A stretch of DNA of 61,608 bases from Burkholderia sp. BCC1644 (GTDB lineage: Bacteria > Pseudomonadota > Gammaproteobacteria > Burkholderiales > Burkholderiaceae). Position numbers and translations under genes: made by a program. Where the stretch lies: positions 1 through 61,608 of the forward strand of contig NZ_CADFEI010000033.1 in the NCBI RefSeq assembly GCF_902833225.1. Direction: 5' to 3'. Shown here one piece after another: positions 36,316 through 45,528 of this stretch (its first letter is position 1; each line of letters begins with the position of its first letter). Under the pieces are notes generated by a model that did not search any database, had not been told where the DNA came from, and saw only the letters and a program-made list of their open reading frames with translations.

Positions 36316-38499
36316 TTAGCCTGAATACCCCGTGATCGCGCCTTCATCCTCCGACGTGGGCACCCAAACACCCAAATAGCCGTGGATTTGCGGCGTCGAC
36401 GATCCAACGACGTGTACGGTCAGCACCCCACGTGAATCGGACTGAATGCGTTCGGGCCACTGGCCGAACAAGTTCGAGAAGATCTGGTTCGCGTGCAGCA
36501 TGCCCATGTTGATCTGGATCGTCGTACTTGTGGCCGGATTGTCGCCTACCACTGTTGCAACGCCCGTATGTCGGTCAGTACCGATACGTACGCTCGCCAC
36601 TAGATCCTGCCCCGCCACGTTGGGAGATGTGTTGGTCTGGTAGTAGGTAACAATCTGCGCACCCGATACGTACTTTTGCCGAATCATTAGCAAGCGAACG
36701 ATTGCATCGTAGTATGGCGTCTTCACCGACGTGTACCCCTTGTCGCTCTCATACATGTCGCCATAGAAAACCGTCGGTACAGTATCTTTGTTGGTCAGCA
36801 TCACAGCGTATGCAGCAGGAACGTTATAAGGTGCGTACTGCTTAGCGCTCAGCCTGCGATCGTTGTCGTAGATCCTCATCTGCGCAACTTGTTGTGCTGC
36901 GTCGACCGTTAAACCATTAATCTCAGTCGGTGGTACAGGAATACTTGAGATAACGGTATGTTCCAGATCGTGATTCGTGACGAACGACCAGTTGGGAATC
37001 GCTTCACCGACACCCAAGCGCGCCTGACCGACAATCGACTTTGTGAACACGTCGCTAAGCGGCTCACTTGGATTTGCTTGCCCCAACGTGTTGTACATCG
37101 CATCGTACAGCGTTGTATCGTATGCTAGTTGCCCATTTCGATTGCTGTTCTCCAAGGCAATCTGAGGATTCCCGAAACGGAGGTTCTGGTACGACTCGAT
37201 TACGCTGAGATGTTTGTCCATCTCCTGGCTGTACCGCGCCGACATCATCTCCGCCGACTGTCTCATGATTTCGGTACTGTAGTGATCCGCAGCATCGAAC
37301 CGGAATCCGTCGAAGTGGTACTTGTCGAGCAAGAAGCGTTGCCAGTTAAGCGTTTCCGCCTGTACGACGCTGTTGCTGTTGTCGATATCCGTACCGAGGA
37401 GAAACTCGAAGCGCATCACGTTCTTGCCAACATCTCCATTGTCGGACTTGTTGAAGCGAAACGCCCAGATACCTCCCTCCGAAGTCGCCGAGTATCCTGG
37501 CTGCAACGCAAGGTAAGCCTTTGTCGCAGCGGATACTGCACCGGTGTCGCCATTGACGATACTCTGGCGCACCGCATCATCGGTGCCTCCAGGAAAGCCA
37601 TGCGTTCGCATGTACTCGAGATAGCGTTGGGTCGTCGAATTCCGGTGGGGATCGACGTAGTATAGTAGATACGATCGATAAGCCGGAATCGCCGTGGTCG
37701 TACCTTTCACTGCATAGCCGCCGTCTACAGATAGATACGAGTCGATCGTATTGAGTTCGCCGAGCTTCGCAGCGTCAGTGCTGGCCAGCCAGGTTGGCAG
37801 ATGATTGCGTGCGTCGCCCGGGCCGTAGTACCGATAGGGCGCTCCGGCACCGTCGATCATGATTCGATCGAGGCCAATCCCCTGCGGCGAGGTACCGTTT
37901 TCATACATCGCGCTCCACTGCTTGATTAACCCATACTTCCTCTGCCCAAGGCCGCCCCCTTTTGTATATCCGGGATAGAAAATGTTAGCTACCGTAGGAC
38001 TGCTCGGAATCCCGAATCGGTCCACGGCACTGGCACTAACCACCTCGCGTTCCGACAGGAATATCTGGTTCGGAACGATGTCCACGATCGCATTAATATG
38101 TTGCCGATGCATGCTCTCGATGGCCTCATGCAATTCAGAGCTCGTACCATACTTCGTCGCGATTGCATTGTTACGCCCCTGTGGAAACTCTCCAAGATCA
38201 TAGCGGTCAATCACAGCGTATCCTTCGCCGAATCGTCCGTCGTCGAGTGCGTGGTATGGTGGAGCAAACCATACATCGGTAATACCAAGCCTGCGGAGCT
38301 CCGGCGCTTGATGTGCGAGCGTTCGATACGCCGTCCCATCGTACGGCTGATAGAACGCGAAATCTTGGTAGATGACGTGCCTGTCAAGGGCCGGGCTCGA
38401 CACGAAGATCGGACCATTGCTCGCGCCAAGAGCAAGGGCGGTGAACGATACCAACAATCCAGCAACCAACGGCGCCGTCATATTTGTAGTATGACTCAT
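36316..38499 (-). CDS. Secreted GH70-like glucanotransferase/glucansucrase with non-permuted (GH13-like) domain order
   Basis: 727 aa from the ATG at 38499 (GGAG six bases upstream). The signal peptide is MSHTTNMTAPLVAGLLVSF and onward, ending near ALGAS. Region I (IVDIVPNQIF, about 139-147) is N-terminal. It is followed by EREVVSASAVDRFG and LIKQWSAMYENGT, phrases characteristic of GH70 glucansucrases. Then come DIDNSNSVVQAETLNW, the nucleophile in GFRFDAADH (Asp402), the acid Glu435 in SVIESYQ, and Asp511 in TNHDLEH. GH70 enzymes are normally circularly permuted, with region I last. Here the order is that of GH13, as reported for GtfC/GtfD-type 4,6-alpha-glucanotransferases. It probably remodels alpha-glucans outside the cytoplasm. 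Sucrose versus starch as donor cannot be decided. Confidence 0.8.
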   Translation of the reverse strand: MSHTTNMTAPLVAGLLVSFTALALGASNGPIFVSSPALDRHVIYQDFAFYQPYDGTAYRTLAHQAPELRRLGITDVWFAPPYHALDDGRFGEGYAVIDRYDLGEFPQGRNNAIATKYGTSSELHEAIESMHRQHINAIVDIVPNQIFLSEREVVSASAVDRFGIPSSPTVANIFYPGYTKGGGLGQRKYGLIKQWSAMYENGTSPQGIGLDRIMIDGAGAPYRYYGPGDARNHLPTWLASTDAAKLGELNTIDSYLSVDGGYAVKGTTTAIPAYRSYLLYYVDPHRNSTTQRYLEYMRTHGFPGGTDDAVRQSIVNGDTGAVSAATKAYLALQPGYSATSEGGIWAFRFNKSDNGDVGKNVMRFEFLLGTDIDNSNSVVQAETLNWQRFLLDKYHFDGFRFDAADHYSTEIMRQSAEMMSARYSQEMDKHLSVIESYQNLRFGNPQIALENSNRNGQLAYDTTLYDAMYNTLGQANPSEPLSDVFTKSIVGQARLGVGEAIPNWSFVTNHDLEHTVISSIPVPPTEINGLTVDAAQQVAQMRIYDNDRRLSAKQYAPYNVPAAYAVMLTNKDTVPTVFYGDMYESDKGYTSVKTPYYDAIVRLLMIRQKYVSGAQIVTYYQTNTSPNVAGQDLVASVRIGTDRHTGVATVVGDNPATSTTIQINMGMLHANQIFSNLFGQWPERIQSDSRGVLTVHVVGSSTPQIHGYLGVWVPTSEDEGAITGYSG

Positions 38500-38505
38500 C
38501 TTCAA

Positions 38506-38910
38506 CTCCGAAAACTAGAACATCGTCTTGTGACGATCGTTAACTCGAACCAACATAGAGGAACGGCATTCCGTCGAGACCGCCGAGACTTTTGTTGTGT
38601 ACCTCACGCAGCAGGCTTTTTACCTACCCGCTCAAACGGTCGGCAACGTGCCTCCCAGAATGGTCACGACGCAAATCACTGCCATTTCAGTCAATTAATC
38701 TCCCACTCCGCTCAACACTCGGGCAGTAATCTGTATGTTAGACGCTTCTAACAACGTCGCCGAATAATCAGAGTGGTGAACTTGCACTATATTTAATATA
38801 TACAATAGAGGAAAGTTCACCGCTCACTCAATAAAATTTCTACAAGTCACCATTCACGTGAAATCGACGGATGTCAATTTCTGGCAACTCCGTTTGAGGC
38901 ATGCTCCTTT
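38506..38910. other. AT-rich intergenic region with long inverted repeat
   Basis: No gene. GTGAACTT (38776-38783) and AAGTTCAC (38813-38820) form an inverted repeat separated by 29 AT-rich bases. It lies between the GH3 and GH70-like genes and may be a terminator, or paired half-sites controlling the GH70-like gene. Confidence 0.45.
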
Positions 38911-41169
38911 TCAGGGCTGCCCCACGCTTAATTCAACATCTTTTGTCAACGCAGACGCATCTCGAGACCCCCCTCCCACATTGAGCTTGTAGATGCCTGG
39001 GTTGACCTGCCATGCGTGATCGTCGACATTCCACGTGGCAAAACGTGCGACTGGAATCGCCAAGGTAATTTCCTTCGTCTGCCCCGGCGCTAGGAATACT
39101 TTCGCCCATCCAACCAGTCGCTGCGGTGGTTCCCCCAACCCCGAAGGCAACTGCGCGTAGACCTGCGCCACTTCCGCACCCGCACGTGCACCTGTGTTCT
39201 TCAATGTGAATTTCACAGTGACATTATTCGATAAATCGGCTCGAATTTTGAGTTTTGAATAAGAAAAATTCGTGTATGAAAGTCCGAATCCGAACGGGAA
39301 AAGTGGCTTGATATCATTGGCGTCATACCATCGGTATCCCATCAACAGGTCTTCGCGATATTTTACGTCCAACTCGGTACGACTAACCGCCTTTTGGGGG
39401 AGATCCGAGTCTTGCTGCGGGAACGTTATCGGCAATTTTCCCGACGGGTTTACATCGCCAAATATCACATCTGCGATCGCTTGCCCGCCCTGTACGCCAG
39501 GGAACCAGGCTTCCAAGACACCATGTACGTTGGGGAGCCATGGCATCAACACCGGACTTCCGTTTTGCAGAACCACAATCACTCGTTTGGCCTTCGCAGC
39601 GACAGCGGTGATAAGAGCGTTCTGATCATACTCAGCGCTGATCGGAGTCGACTTGCTGTCGGGCAATGCAAGACTTCTGAGATCCCGCGCCTCAGCTTCC
39701 CACTGTGTTGCAAATACGATCGCCACATCAGCACGCGCAGCCGCGTTGGCGGCAGACATCGCATCAATTCCGTCGTAGTAGGTAACTTTCGCGTTTGGTA
39801 CCTTCGCCTTGATTGCGTCAAGGGGCGGCGACTTATACCAGATCGCACATCCCCCCATAGGCGTGTTTACGTAATACTGGCAATTCGCGACCGCGTTGCC
39901 ATTCGACGCTGGAACATTGGCAGAACCGCCGCCGGAGAGAACACCCGAATCAGCACGTCCGCCAATGACAACGATAGATGATAGTTCGCGAGAATTCAGT
40001 GGAAGTACCGGCTGCCGAGCACTGGAAGGTACCGCATTTTTCAACAGCACAAGTGATTGCCGTGCAAACGATAGCGCGTCGGCGTTTCCGGCAGCGGTGT
40101 CTACTTTGCCGTTCGGCTTCGGGGGATCGTCCATCACGCCAGTACCGATTAGCACAGCCAACTTTCGTCGAACCATGTCGTCTAGACGGGATGTCGGTAC
40201 CGTTCCGGAAGAAACCGCCTCCTTCAGTTTTGAACTGAAACGCGATACGAAGATAGGAACCTTCTTCTCTACGTCTACACCCACCTCCCCAGGCTGCTCC
40301 TCGTCAAGTCCGGCATTGGCAGCAGCAACGGTGCTATGTGTCGCCCCCCAATCTGATTGAACGACGCCTTTGAAACCCCACTCGTTCTTTAGAACCGTAT
40401 TGAGCAAGTACGGATTCTCGCAAGCATAAATTCCATTTACGAGATTGTATGAACACATTACGTTTCCTGGGTGTCCCTCCTTCACCGCAATTTCGAACGC
40501 AAGCAATTCTGTCTCGCGCATCGTACGTTCGTCACCAATGGAGTTGCTCTTCATCCGGTTCGTTTCCTGGCCGTTCAACGCGAAATGCTTGATCGTTGCG
40601 ATAACCTTCTGAGACTGAACCCCTCTCGTCATCGCCGCGCCCATCGTTCCCGCGAGGACGGGATCTTCCCCCATGTATTCGAACGTTCTGCCGCTACGCG
40701 GTTCGCGTGCAAGATTGATACCGCCATTGAGCGCTTCTGCATACCCGAGTGCCCGAAGTTCCTTCGCGACCCTGGCACCGTAGGCTGCCGCAACTGCTTC
40801 GTCCCACGTCGCAGCTAATGCTATGGGTGCTGGCAGCGCAGTTGCCCCTGATCCTTTCACACTAACGCCAGCGGCCGCGTCAGCACTTGCGATCGACGGA
40901 ATGCCAAGCCGCGGGATACCGGGAATATAACCGGCACCTTTCGCCCATACCGGGAATGGTCCGCCCATACCCAGATTCGGTATCCCAATACCATGAACAA
41001 GTTGAATCTTTTCGTCGAGTGTCATTTTTGAGACAAGAGCCGACGCTCTTGCATCACCCGCGGCACCGAACGGAGACGAGTCGACCCGGCTTCCTAAGGC
41101 ACTTGACGCAAGGAATGCCGTGAGCGGACAAATCCCTGCGAGCGCCAGATATCGAACTGCTTTTTTCAA
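38911..41169 (-). CDS. Secreted GH3 glycosidase with C-terminal fibronectin-III-like domain (beta-glucosidase type)
   Basis: 752 aa if translation begins at the TTG at 41169, chosen because GGGGAAG precedes it and it opens directly into a signal peptide (LKKAVRYLALAGICPLTAFL). The frame runs on to 41286 but gives no signal there. GH3 domain 1 has KHFALNGQETNR and the nucleophile Asp in GFKGVVQSDWGATH. Domain 2 starts near SLVLLKN. The FnIII-like domain has GYRWYDANDIKPLFPFGFGLSY and TLKNTGARAGAEVAQVY. It should hydrolyse beta-glucosides or beta-xylosides in the periplasm or outside. A porin gene lies 127 bp upstream on the same strand, suggesting a uptake-and-hydrolysis unit. Confidence 0.88.
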   Translation of the reverse strand: MKKAVRYLALAGICPLTAFLASSALGSRVDSSPFGAAGDARASALVSKMTLDEKIQLVHGIGIPNLGMGGPFPVWAKGAGYIPGIPRLGIPSIASADAAAGVSVKGSGATALPAPIALAATWDEAVAAAYGARVAKELRALGYAEALNGGINLAREPRSGRTFEYMGEDPVLAGTMGAAMTRGVQSQKVIATIKHFALNGQETNRMKSNSIGDERTMRETELLAFEIAVKEGHPGNVMCSYNLVNGIYACENPYLLNTVLKNEWGFKGVVQSDWGATHSTVAAANAGLDEEQPGEVGVDVEKKVPIFVSRFSSKLKEAVSSGTVPTSRLDDMVRRKLAVLIGTGVMDDPPKPNGKVDTAAGNADALSFARQSLVLLKNAVPSSARQPVLPLNSRELSSIVVIGGRADSGVLSGGGSANVPASNGNAVANCQYYVNTPMGGCAIWYKSPPLDAIKAKVPNAKVTYYDGIDAMSAANAAARADVAIVFATQWEAEARDLRSLALPDSKSTPISAEYDQNALITAVAAKAKRVIVVLQNGSPVLMPWLPNVHGVLEAWFPGVQGGQAIADVIFGDVNPSGKLPITFPQQDSDLPQKAVSRTELDVKYREDLLMGYRWYDANDIKPLFPFGFGLSYTNFSYSKLKIRADLSNNVTVKFTLKNTGARAGAEVAQVYAQLPSGLGEPPQRLVGWAKVFLAPGQTKEITLAIPVARFATWNVDDHAWQVNPGIYKLNVGGGSRDASALTKDVELSVGQP

Positions 41170-41296
41170 GTTACTTCCCCATAGCCAAACACACCCAGAC
41201 TGTCGAAAACGTCGGTCAACTTCAATTCTGATTTCTATCCAATCCGAAGCCAGCGTTGACCCAATTCGACATCCTTGTTCAGTCACCGAACTTTGA

Positions 41297-42436
41297 TCAG
41301 AATCGATGCTGAATACCCAGCGCCACGACTAGTTGCCGACGAGTGCTAGATTGCCCAGTGTTGAGAATCTGGGCCTTCGCGTTCCTACCTTGTTGACCGA
41401 TCGCAATGAGATAAATCAACGTACGCTTAGACAGCAGATACTGTGCTCCGACATTTAACTGATCCCAGCCAGGATCGGGAGTCGCTGAAGTCACACCTGA
41501 ATATGCGCCATTCGTACGGATATATGCCACCTGCGCGATCCAAGCCGGCGTTACTTGCCATGCGACATTAGCCTCATAGTTGTCGAGCGAAAGCCCGGTC
41601 CCGTCGAGATAGCGATACTGAACTTTCGAATACAGACCATTGAGCGTGACTGGTCCGATCTGATATGAAGCGCCGGCGAGCCAAATCCGCTCACGCTCAA
41701 CATTCGCGCCGCTAGTTACGCTTTTTGTGAACATACTCACATAATCGTCGGCTGTCCCACCTCCGGAAGTTCCCACAGCACCTCCTGGCTGGGAGTCCGG
41801 ATGATTGAGTTGAATGAAGCCTAATGCTGAGGAAAAGGGCCCATGGCTGTACGTAGCGCCAAATGCAATTGCCCGATTGTTCGCGAATCCCGACGAAGGT
41901 CCGGATCCCCCCCCCTGATTACTGAATCCGTACGTAGTGCCGAGAGTCAATCCGTACCACGTCGGACTCACATATTTGGCAGCATTGCTCGTTTTGAACG
42001 ACCCATTTGTATTATCTGAGTCGCCGATATGGGCCCACGTCCCATTAGTCGCGAATCCAGAAACGAAGTCGATTGTGGTGTCATACTGTCGCCCTAGCGT
42101 CAAAGTACCGAATCGATCGTTACTCAGACCAACGTAGGCAACATTAAACCCACGTCCCGGATCGCGACCGTTCTGAACGCTGAACGGATGTATCAGACGA
42201 AATACCGTCCGATTTCCGCCCCCTATATCTTCAACACCTGACAAGATCCAGCGGCTTGGTGTAAGCGCCCCATTCATCGTTGACCAACTCGCATGGCCAC
42301 CATTGTTATTCGTATAAAGAAATCCAGTGTCAATAGTACCGGACAGCGTAACACTCCCCTGAGCGCTCGCACCAATCGGGATTGCTCCGGCGACACAAGC
42401 CAGCATCACGCCAGATGCGAAGTTTCGTGACTTCAT
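41297..42436 (-). CDS. Gram-negative porin (OmpC-like)
   Basis: 379 aa from the ATG at 42436, with an excellent GGAGG five bases upstream. An in-frame ATG seven codons earlier is less likely. The signal peptide MKSRNFASGVMLACVAGAIP ends ASAQ, then GSVTLSGTIDTGFLYTNNN. The sequence ends LVVALGIQHRF with the C-terminal Phe. It is divergent from the porin in the inositol locus. Its place directly upstream of the secreted GH3 gene suggests sugar uptake for that system. Confidence 0.92.
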   Translation of the reverse strand: MKSRNFASGVMLACVAGAIPIGASAQGSVTLSGTIDTGFLYTNNNGGHASWSTMNGALTPSRWILSGVEDIGGGNRTVFRLIHPFSVQNGRDPGRGFNVAYVGLSNDRFGTLTLGRQYDTTIDFVSGFATNGTWAHIGDSDNTNGSFKTSNAAKYVSPTWYGLTLGTTYGFSNQGGGSGPSSGFANNRAIAFGATYSHGPFSSALGFIQLNHPDSQPGGAVGTSGGGTADDYVSMFTKSVTSGANVERERIWLAGASYQIGPVTLNGLYSKVQYRYLDGTGLSLDNYEANVAWQVTPAWIAQVAYIRTNGAYSGVTSATPDPGWDQLNVGAQYLLSKRTLIYLIAIGQQGRNAKAQILNTGQSSTRRQLVVALGIQHRF

Positions 42437-42704
42437 TTTACCTCCAACCCTGTTCACAGTGTAATAATCGGCGCCGAGTGATGCGCCACATAAATTTTTT
42501 GTTATTTAAATAAATCTCTAAAATAAATTGCAAAGCAAAATCTACCGCGAACCCTCGCGTTACCCAGAGAAATCCAAATCAATAAATATTCATATAGTAG
42601 TTTTATTTTTTATCTGACCACAGGTATTTCATTTGCGTGACCGATGAACTGGTCACGCACAGCCGTCCCACTCTTCACATGAGATCAACGCTTGATATTT
42701 ATAG

Positions 42705-44264
42705 TTACCTGATCGAATCCTCCAACTGTTTTGAGTATGTCGTTGCTGCCTTCGTATCGCCAGCCTTCTCAGCACTCTGTATCGCTCCGACAAGAGAGCG
42801 GTGACGATTCGGATCGACTTCAAGAACTCTCTTGAAGTTCATTAACGCTTCATCAGCATGCCCGGTTTGAAGCAGCATCGTTGCGAGCATCTCGCGAGCT
42901 GTCACAATCGGGCCAGCAGTGACGGCACTTTTCTCTGTTGCATCTTCCCGCTCGGCCGCGTCTCTCAACACCATGATTCCATCATCGTGTTTTCCATCAG
43001 CAAAGACCGCGAGACCACGTACAATTTGTGCCTCAATATCAATCTGTTCCGCCCAGTAACTCATCTTCATCGCCAATGCCACATCACGAAGCGAGATAAG
43101 TCGCGCTGATTCAAAATGCGCCTTTTCCGGATCCCCGCTCATCGCCGCGCCAACTCCTCGGGCAAAGGCGTTAACCGCTTCTGATTGCGGGTATTTCTTC
43201 CAGGGATATGAATCAGCCGGCGGAGAAAGCTCCAGGTTTGCAGCATCCTTCCACGAATCAGTCTCGATCGCGATGCGGGCAGGCATTGCAGCGTATGGGT
43301 AGGACGCCCCCAGGTCGTCGAGCACCTTTCTAGCTCGAGCCTGATCCATTATCTGACGAGCAGCATTGACATCACCTAACTGAAGATATGCATAAACCAT
43401 AAAATCTGAGAAGTGGAATGCCTGAAGCGTCCCCTCTCTCGCGGCCGCGTAGGCTGCGCGATTCGACGCGATCGATTCCTTCCAAAGACCAAGTCTCGAG
43501 AAAATGTGCGATGGCATATGAAGTGCATGTGGTGCACTCGGTGCGATTTTTGCGTAAAGTCTGGCAACATCCAATCCACGCTTTGCAAGAAATGGATAGT
43601 CATAGCTATGAATTAGAAAATGGGCGGTTCCTGGGTGATTCGGTTGTTTTTGAAATATTGGCTCGAGAATCGATACCGCCTTTAGTTGCCTAACATATTT
43701 TTTATCCGCCGGATCTGAATTCGCAGACAAAATAAGTGCATACAAAACAGAAGCTTCCGAATCATTCGGATATTTCTCTGCCAACCTTCCAAACGCAGAC
43801 TCTAACGCCACCGCCCTCGTTCGGTGATCAATTTTATCTGCATCTTTGAAATATACCGAAAGCGCATCAACATAGTCACGCTCACGCTGAGAGCCAAGCC
43901 CCGTCTTTCGCGCGGCATCAAGAGCTGCAGATCCGTCGCCAACAGCAGATGCCGGAAGACTACTCGGCCAAGCAAAAGGATTGTTAAGCGACGACAATGC
44001 TTTCAACCAATATGCCATTCCACATTTTTGGTCATCCTGCAGAACGCGGTTCGTCGCCGAGTTGATCTTACTCCAATCGAACGAGTAGTAATAAGCCATC
44101 GCAACATTGAAGTCACTCTGTGCTTCAGAGTTGCACGCTACAGCGAAATTTACCTTCCCGAGATTTTCTCCACCACTGTGCTCATGCTGAGCATGCGCGG
44201 ACGGTGCTGTTCCGAATATCAGCATTGCGAGCGCGATAAACAGATATTTTCGATTAACTTTCAT
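42705..44264 (-). CDS. Exported TPR-repeat protein
   Basis: 519 aa. The ATG at 44264 (AAGG five bases upstream) is preferred over a GTG at 44276. The signal peptide MKVNRKYLFIALAMLIFG ends SAHA, followed by a His-rich start (QHEHSGGENLG). The rest is alpha-helical with TPR-like pairs, for example DFNVAMAYYYSFDWSKI near the start and ATMLLQTGHADEALMNFKRV near the end. HPGTAHFLIHSYD and HALHMPSHIFSRLG are conserved His-containing phrases seen in this uncharacterised family. Function is unknown; a scaffold or envelope role is likely. It lies 59 bp downstream of the nitrilase gene on the same strand and could share its mRNA. Confidence 0.8.
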   Translation of the reverse strand: MKVNRKYLFIALAMLIFGTAPSAHAQHEHSGGENLGKVNFAVACNSEAQSDFNVAMAYYYSFDWSKINSATNRVLQDDQKCGMAYWLKALSSLNNPFAWPSSLPASAVGDGSAALDAARKTGLGSQRERDYVDALSVYFKDADKIDHRTRAVALESAFGRLAEKYPNDSEASVLYALILSANSDPADKKYVRQLKAVSILEPIFQKQPNHPGTAHFLIHSYDYPFLAKRGLDVARLYAKIAPSAPHALHMPSHIFSRLGLWKESIASNRAAYAAAREGTLQAFHFSDFMVYAYLQLGDVNAARQIMDQARARKVLDDLGASYPYAAMPARIAIETDSWKDAANLELSPPADSYPWKKYPQSEAVNAFARGVGAAMSGDPEKAHFESARLISLRDVALAMKMSYWAEQIDIEAQIVRGLAVFADGKHDDGIMVLRDAAEREDATEKSAVTAGPIVTAREMLATMLLQTGHADEALMNFKRVLEVDPNRHRSLVGAIQSAEKAGDTKAATTYSKQLEDSIR

Positions 44265-44323
44265 TGAGGCCTTCACCGATCCATATTTATGACAACTTTC
44301 GCAACCACGTGTACTGCAGATGT

Positions 44324-45373
44324 TCAGTCCGCTGCACGAGTAGGCGTAACAACTTCAGAAGTATGTTCCGGCTGATCGCCACACTCACGAACCGAGGCTT
44401 CCGGAAACACGCGCTGCGTATACACGACGCGACGTCCTGGCGTACGGTCCAGAAGCAACCGCGTTACGTCCGGACGCGCATAGTGGCCGGCCGGATCTGC
44501 GGCCGCCTTTGCCAAAGAAATCACGCCAAGGTCGATCTCGGCATAAACAATGCCCTCTTCCTTTTCAGGCAGTCGGTCATGCAGCAGTGTGCCGTCCGGA
44601 CCGAAGATTGACGCAGATCCTCCACCTTGTTCAAGCAAGCTACGCTTGACCGGATCTTCACCGCACAGCATGTCGATCATTTCTTCGCTTACAAGCGAAG
44701 TCGGGGCAATAACAAAGCATTGACCTTCAACCGCATAGACTTGTGACGCCGCCATGTTCACATCGGCCTGCAGCGCATTGGCTATTCCTCGATATGCCGA
44801 GAAACTCGGCCATGCGGCGATGTGCAATTGCTCGTCTTGCGCATACATCGCATATTTCGACAACGGCTGGAGATGCTCCCAGCAGCACAAGGCCCCGACG
44901 CGGCCCAAAGATGTTTGCCAGACAGCCAAGTCCGTGCCATCCCCCTCACCAAATACTGTGCGCTCAACGTGTGTCGGCTTGAGTTTCCGGCGTTGCGCAA
45001 CGGTCTGTCCCTCAGCGTCGATAATCCACTGACCTAGATAGAGGCTGCCGCCCTGCTTCTCGCTGTGCCCCATTACGACGGTGATTGAGTGCTTTTTTGC
45101 GGCCTGCACAATCCGGTCCGCTTGCGGCGAGCCGTAGACCAGAGAATTGTCGTGGTAACGCTGAACGAACTGCATACCCCACGCCGGGGAATCCAGCCAG
45201 ATGAACCACGGGTATCCGGGCAGCCAAGCTTCTCCGAAGGCAACCAGCTTTGCACCATTGGAAGCAGCCTCGGCAATCAGCATGATCGCCTTCTCGATGG
45301 ACCCTTCGAGATCAAGAAACACGGGCGCCGCCTGGATGGCTGCAACACGAAATTTTGGATGCGTGACGTTCAT
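44324..45373 (-). CDS. Nitrilase (carbon-nitrogen hydrolase)
   Basis: 349 aa from the ATG at 45373 (GAGG seven bases upstream). The catalytic triad is visible: Glu48 in FGEAWLPGYP, the Lys in RRKLKPTHVER, and Cys164 in CCWEHLQPLSKY. The sequence is that of aliphatic/arylacetonitrilases, which turn nitriles into carboxylates plus ammonia in the cytoplasm. The C-terminal tail (about residues 300-349) is typical of spiral-forming nitrilases. An AraC-family gene is divergently oriented 155 bp away, the usual nitR-like arrangement. A 15-bp palindrome lies between the two genes. Confidence 0.93.
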   Translation of the reverse strand: MNVTHPKFRVAAIQAAPVFLDLEGSIEKAIMLIAEAASNGAKLVAFGEAWLPGYPWFIWLDSPAWGMQFVQRYHDNSLVYGSPQADRIVQAAKKHSITVVMGHSEKQGGSLYLGQWIIDAEGQTVAQRRKLKPTHVERTVFGEGDGTDLAVWQTSLGRVGALCCWEHLQPLSKYAMYAQDEQLHIAAWPSFSAYRGIANALQADVNMAASQVYAVEGQCFVIAPTSLVSEEMIDMLCGEDPVKRSLLEQGGGSASIFGPDGTLLHDRLPEKEEGIVYAEIDLGVISLAKAAADPAGHYARPDVTRLLLDRTPGRRVVYTQRVFPEASVRECGDQPEHTSEVVTPTRAAD

Positions 45374-45454
45374 TTGAAACCTCAGTAGCATGTTGTGAGG
45401 TCTCATAGTAAGAAGACGATTTTGTTACGGCTTGACCCTGCGTCTCGCCTCTCT

Positions 45455-45469
45455 TGACTGAATCAGTCA
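45455..45469. promoter_or_regulatory. Palindrome in the nitrilase/AraC divergent promoter
   Basis: TGACTGAATCAGTCA: perfect 7-bp arms around a single A. It lies 82 bp from the nitrilase start and 60 bp from the AraC start, a good operator position for either gene. Confidence 0.5.
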
Positions 45470-45528
45470 CCCTCGACGGAAGACCATCCAGGTTTGCTTG
45501 GCGTACTCAATTTGTGATAGGTACAGAT

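Noticed and set aside
36060..36407. N-terminal extension of CopC
   Set aside because: The only signal peptide starts at 36059 and yields the known His1 N-terminus. The upstream part has no coding character.
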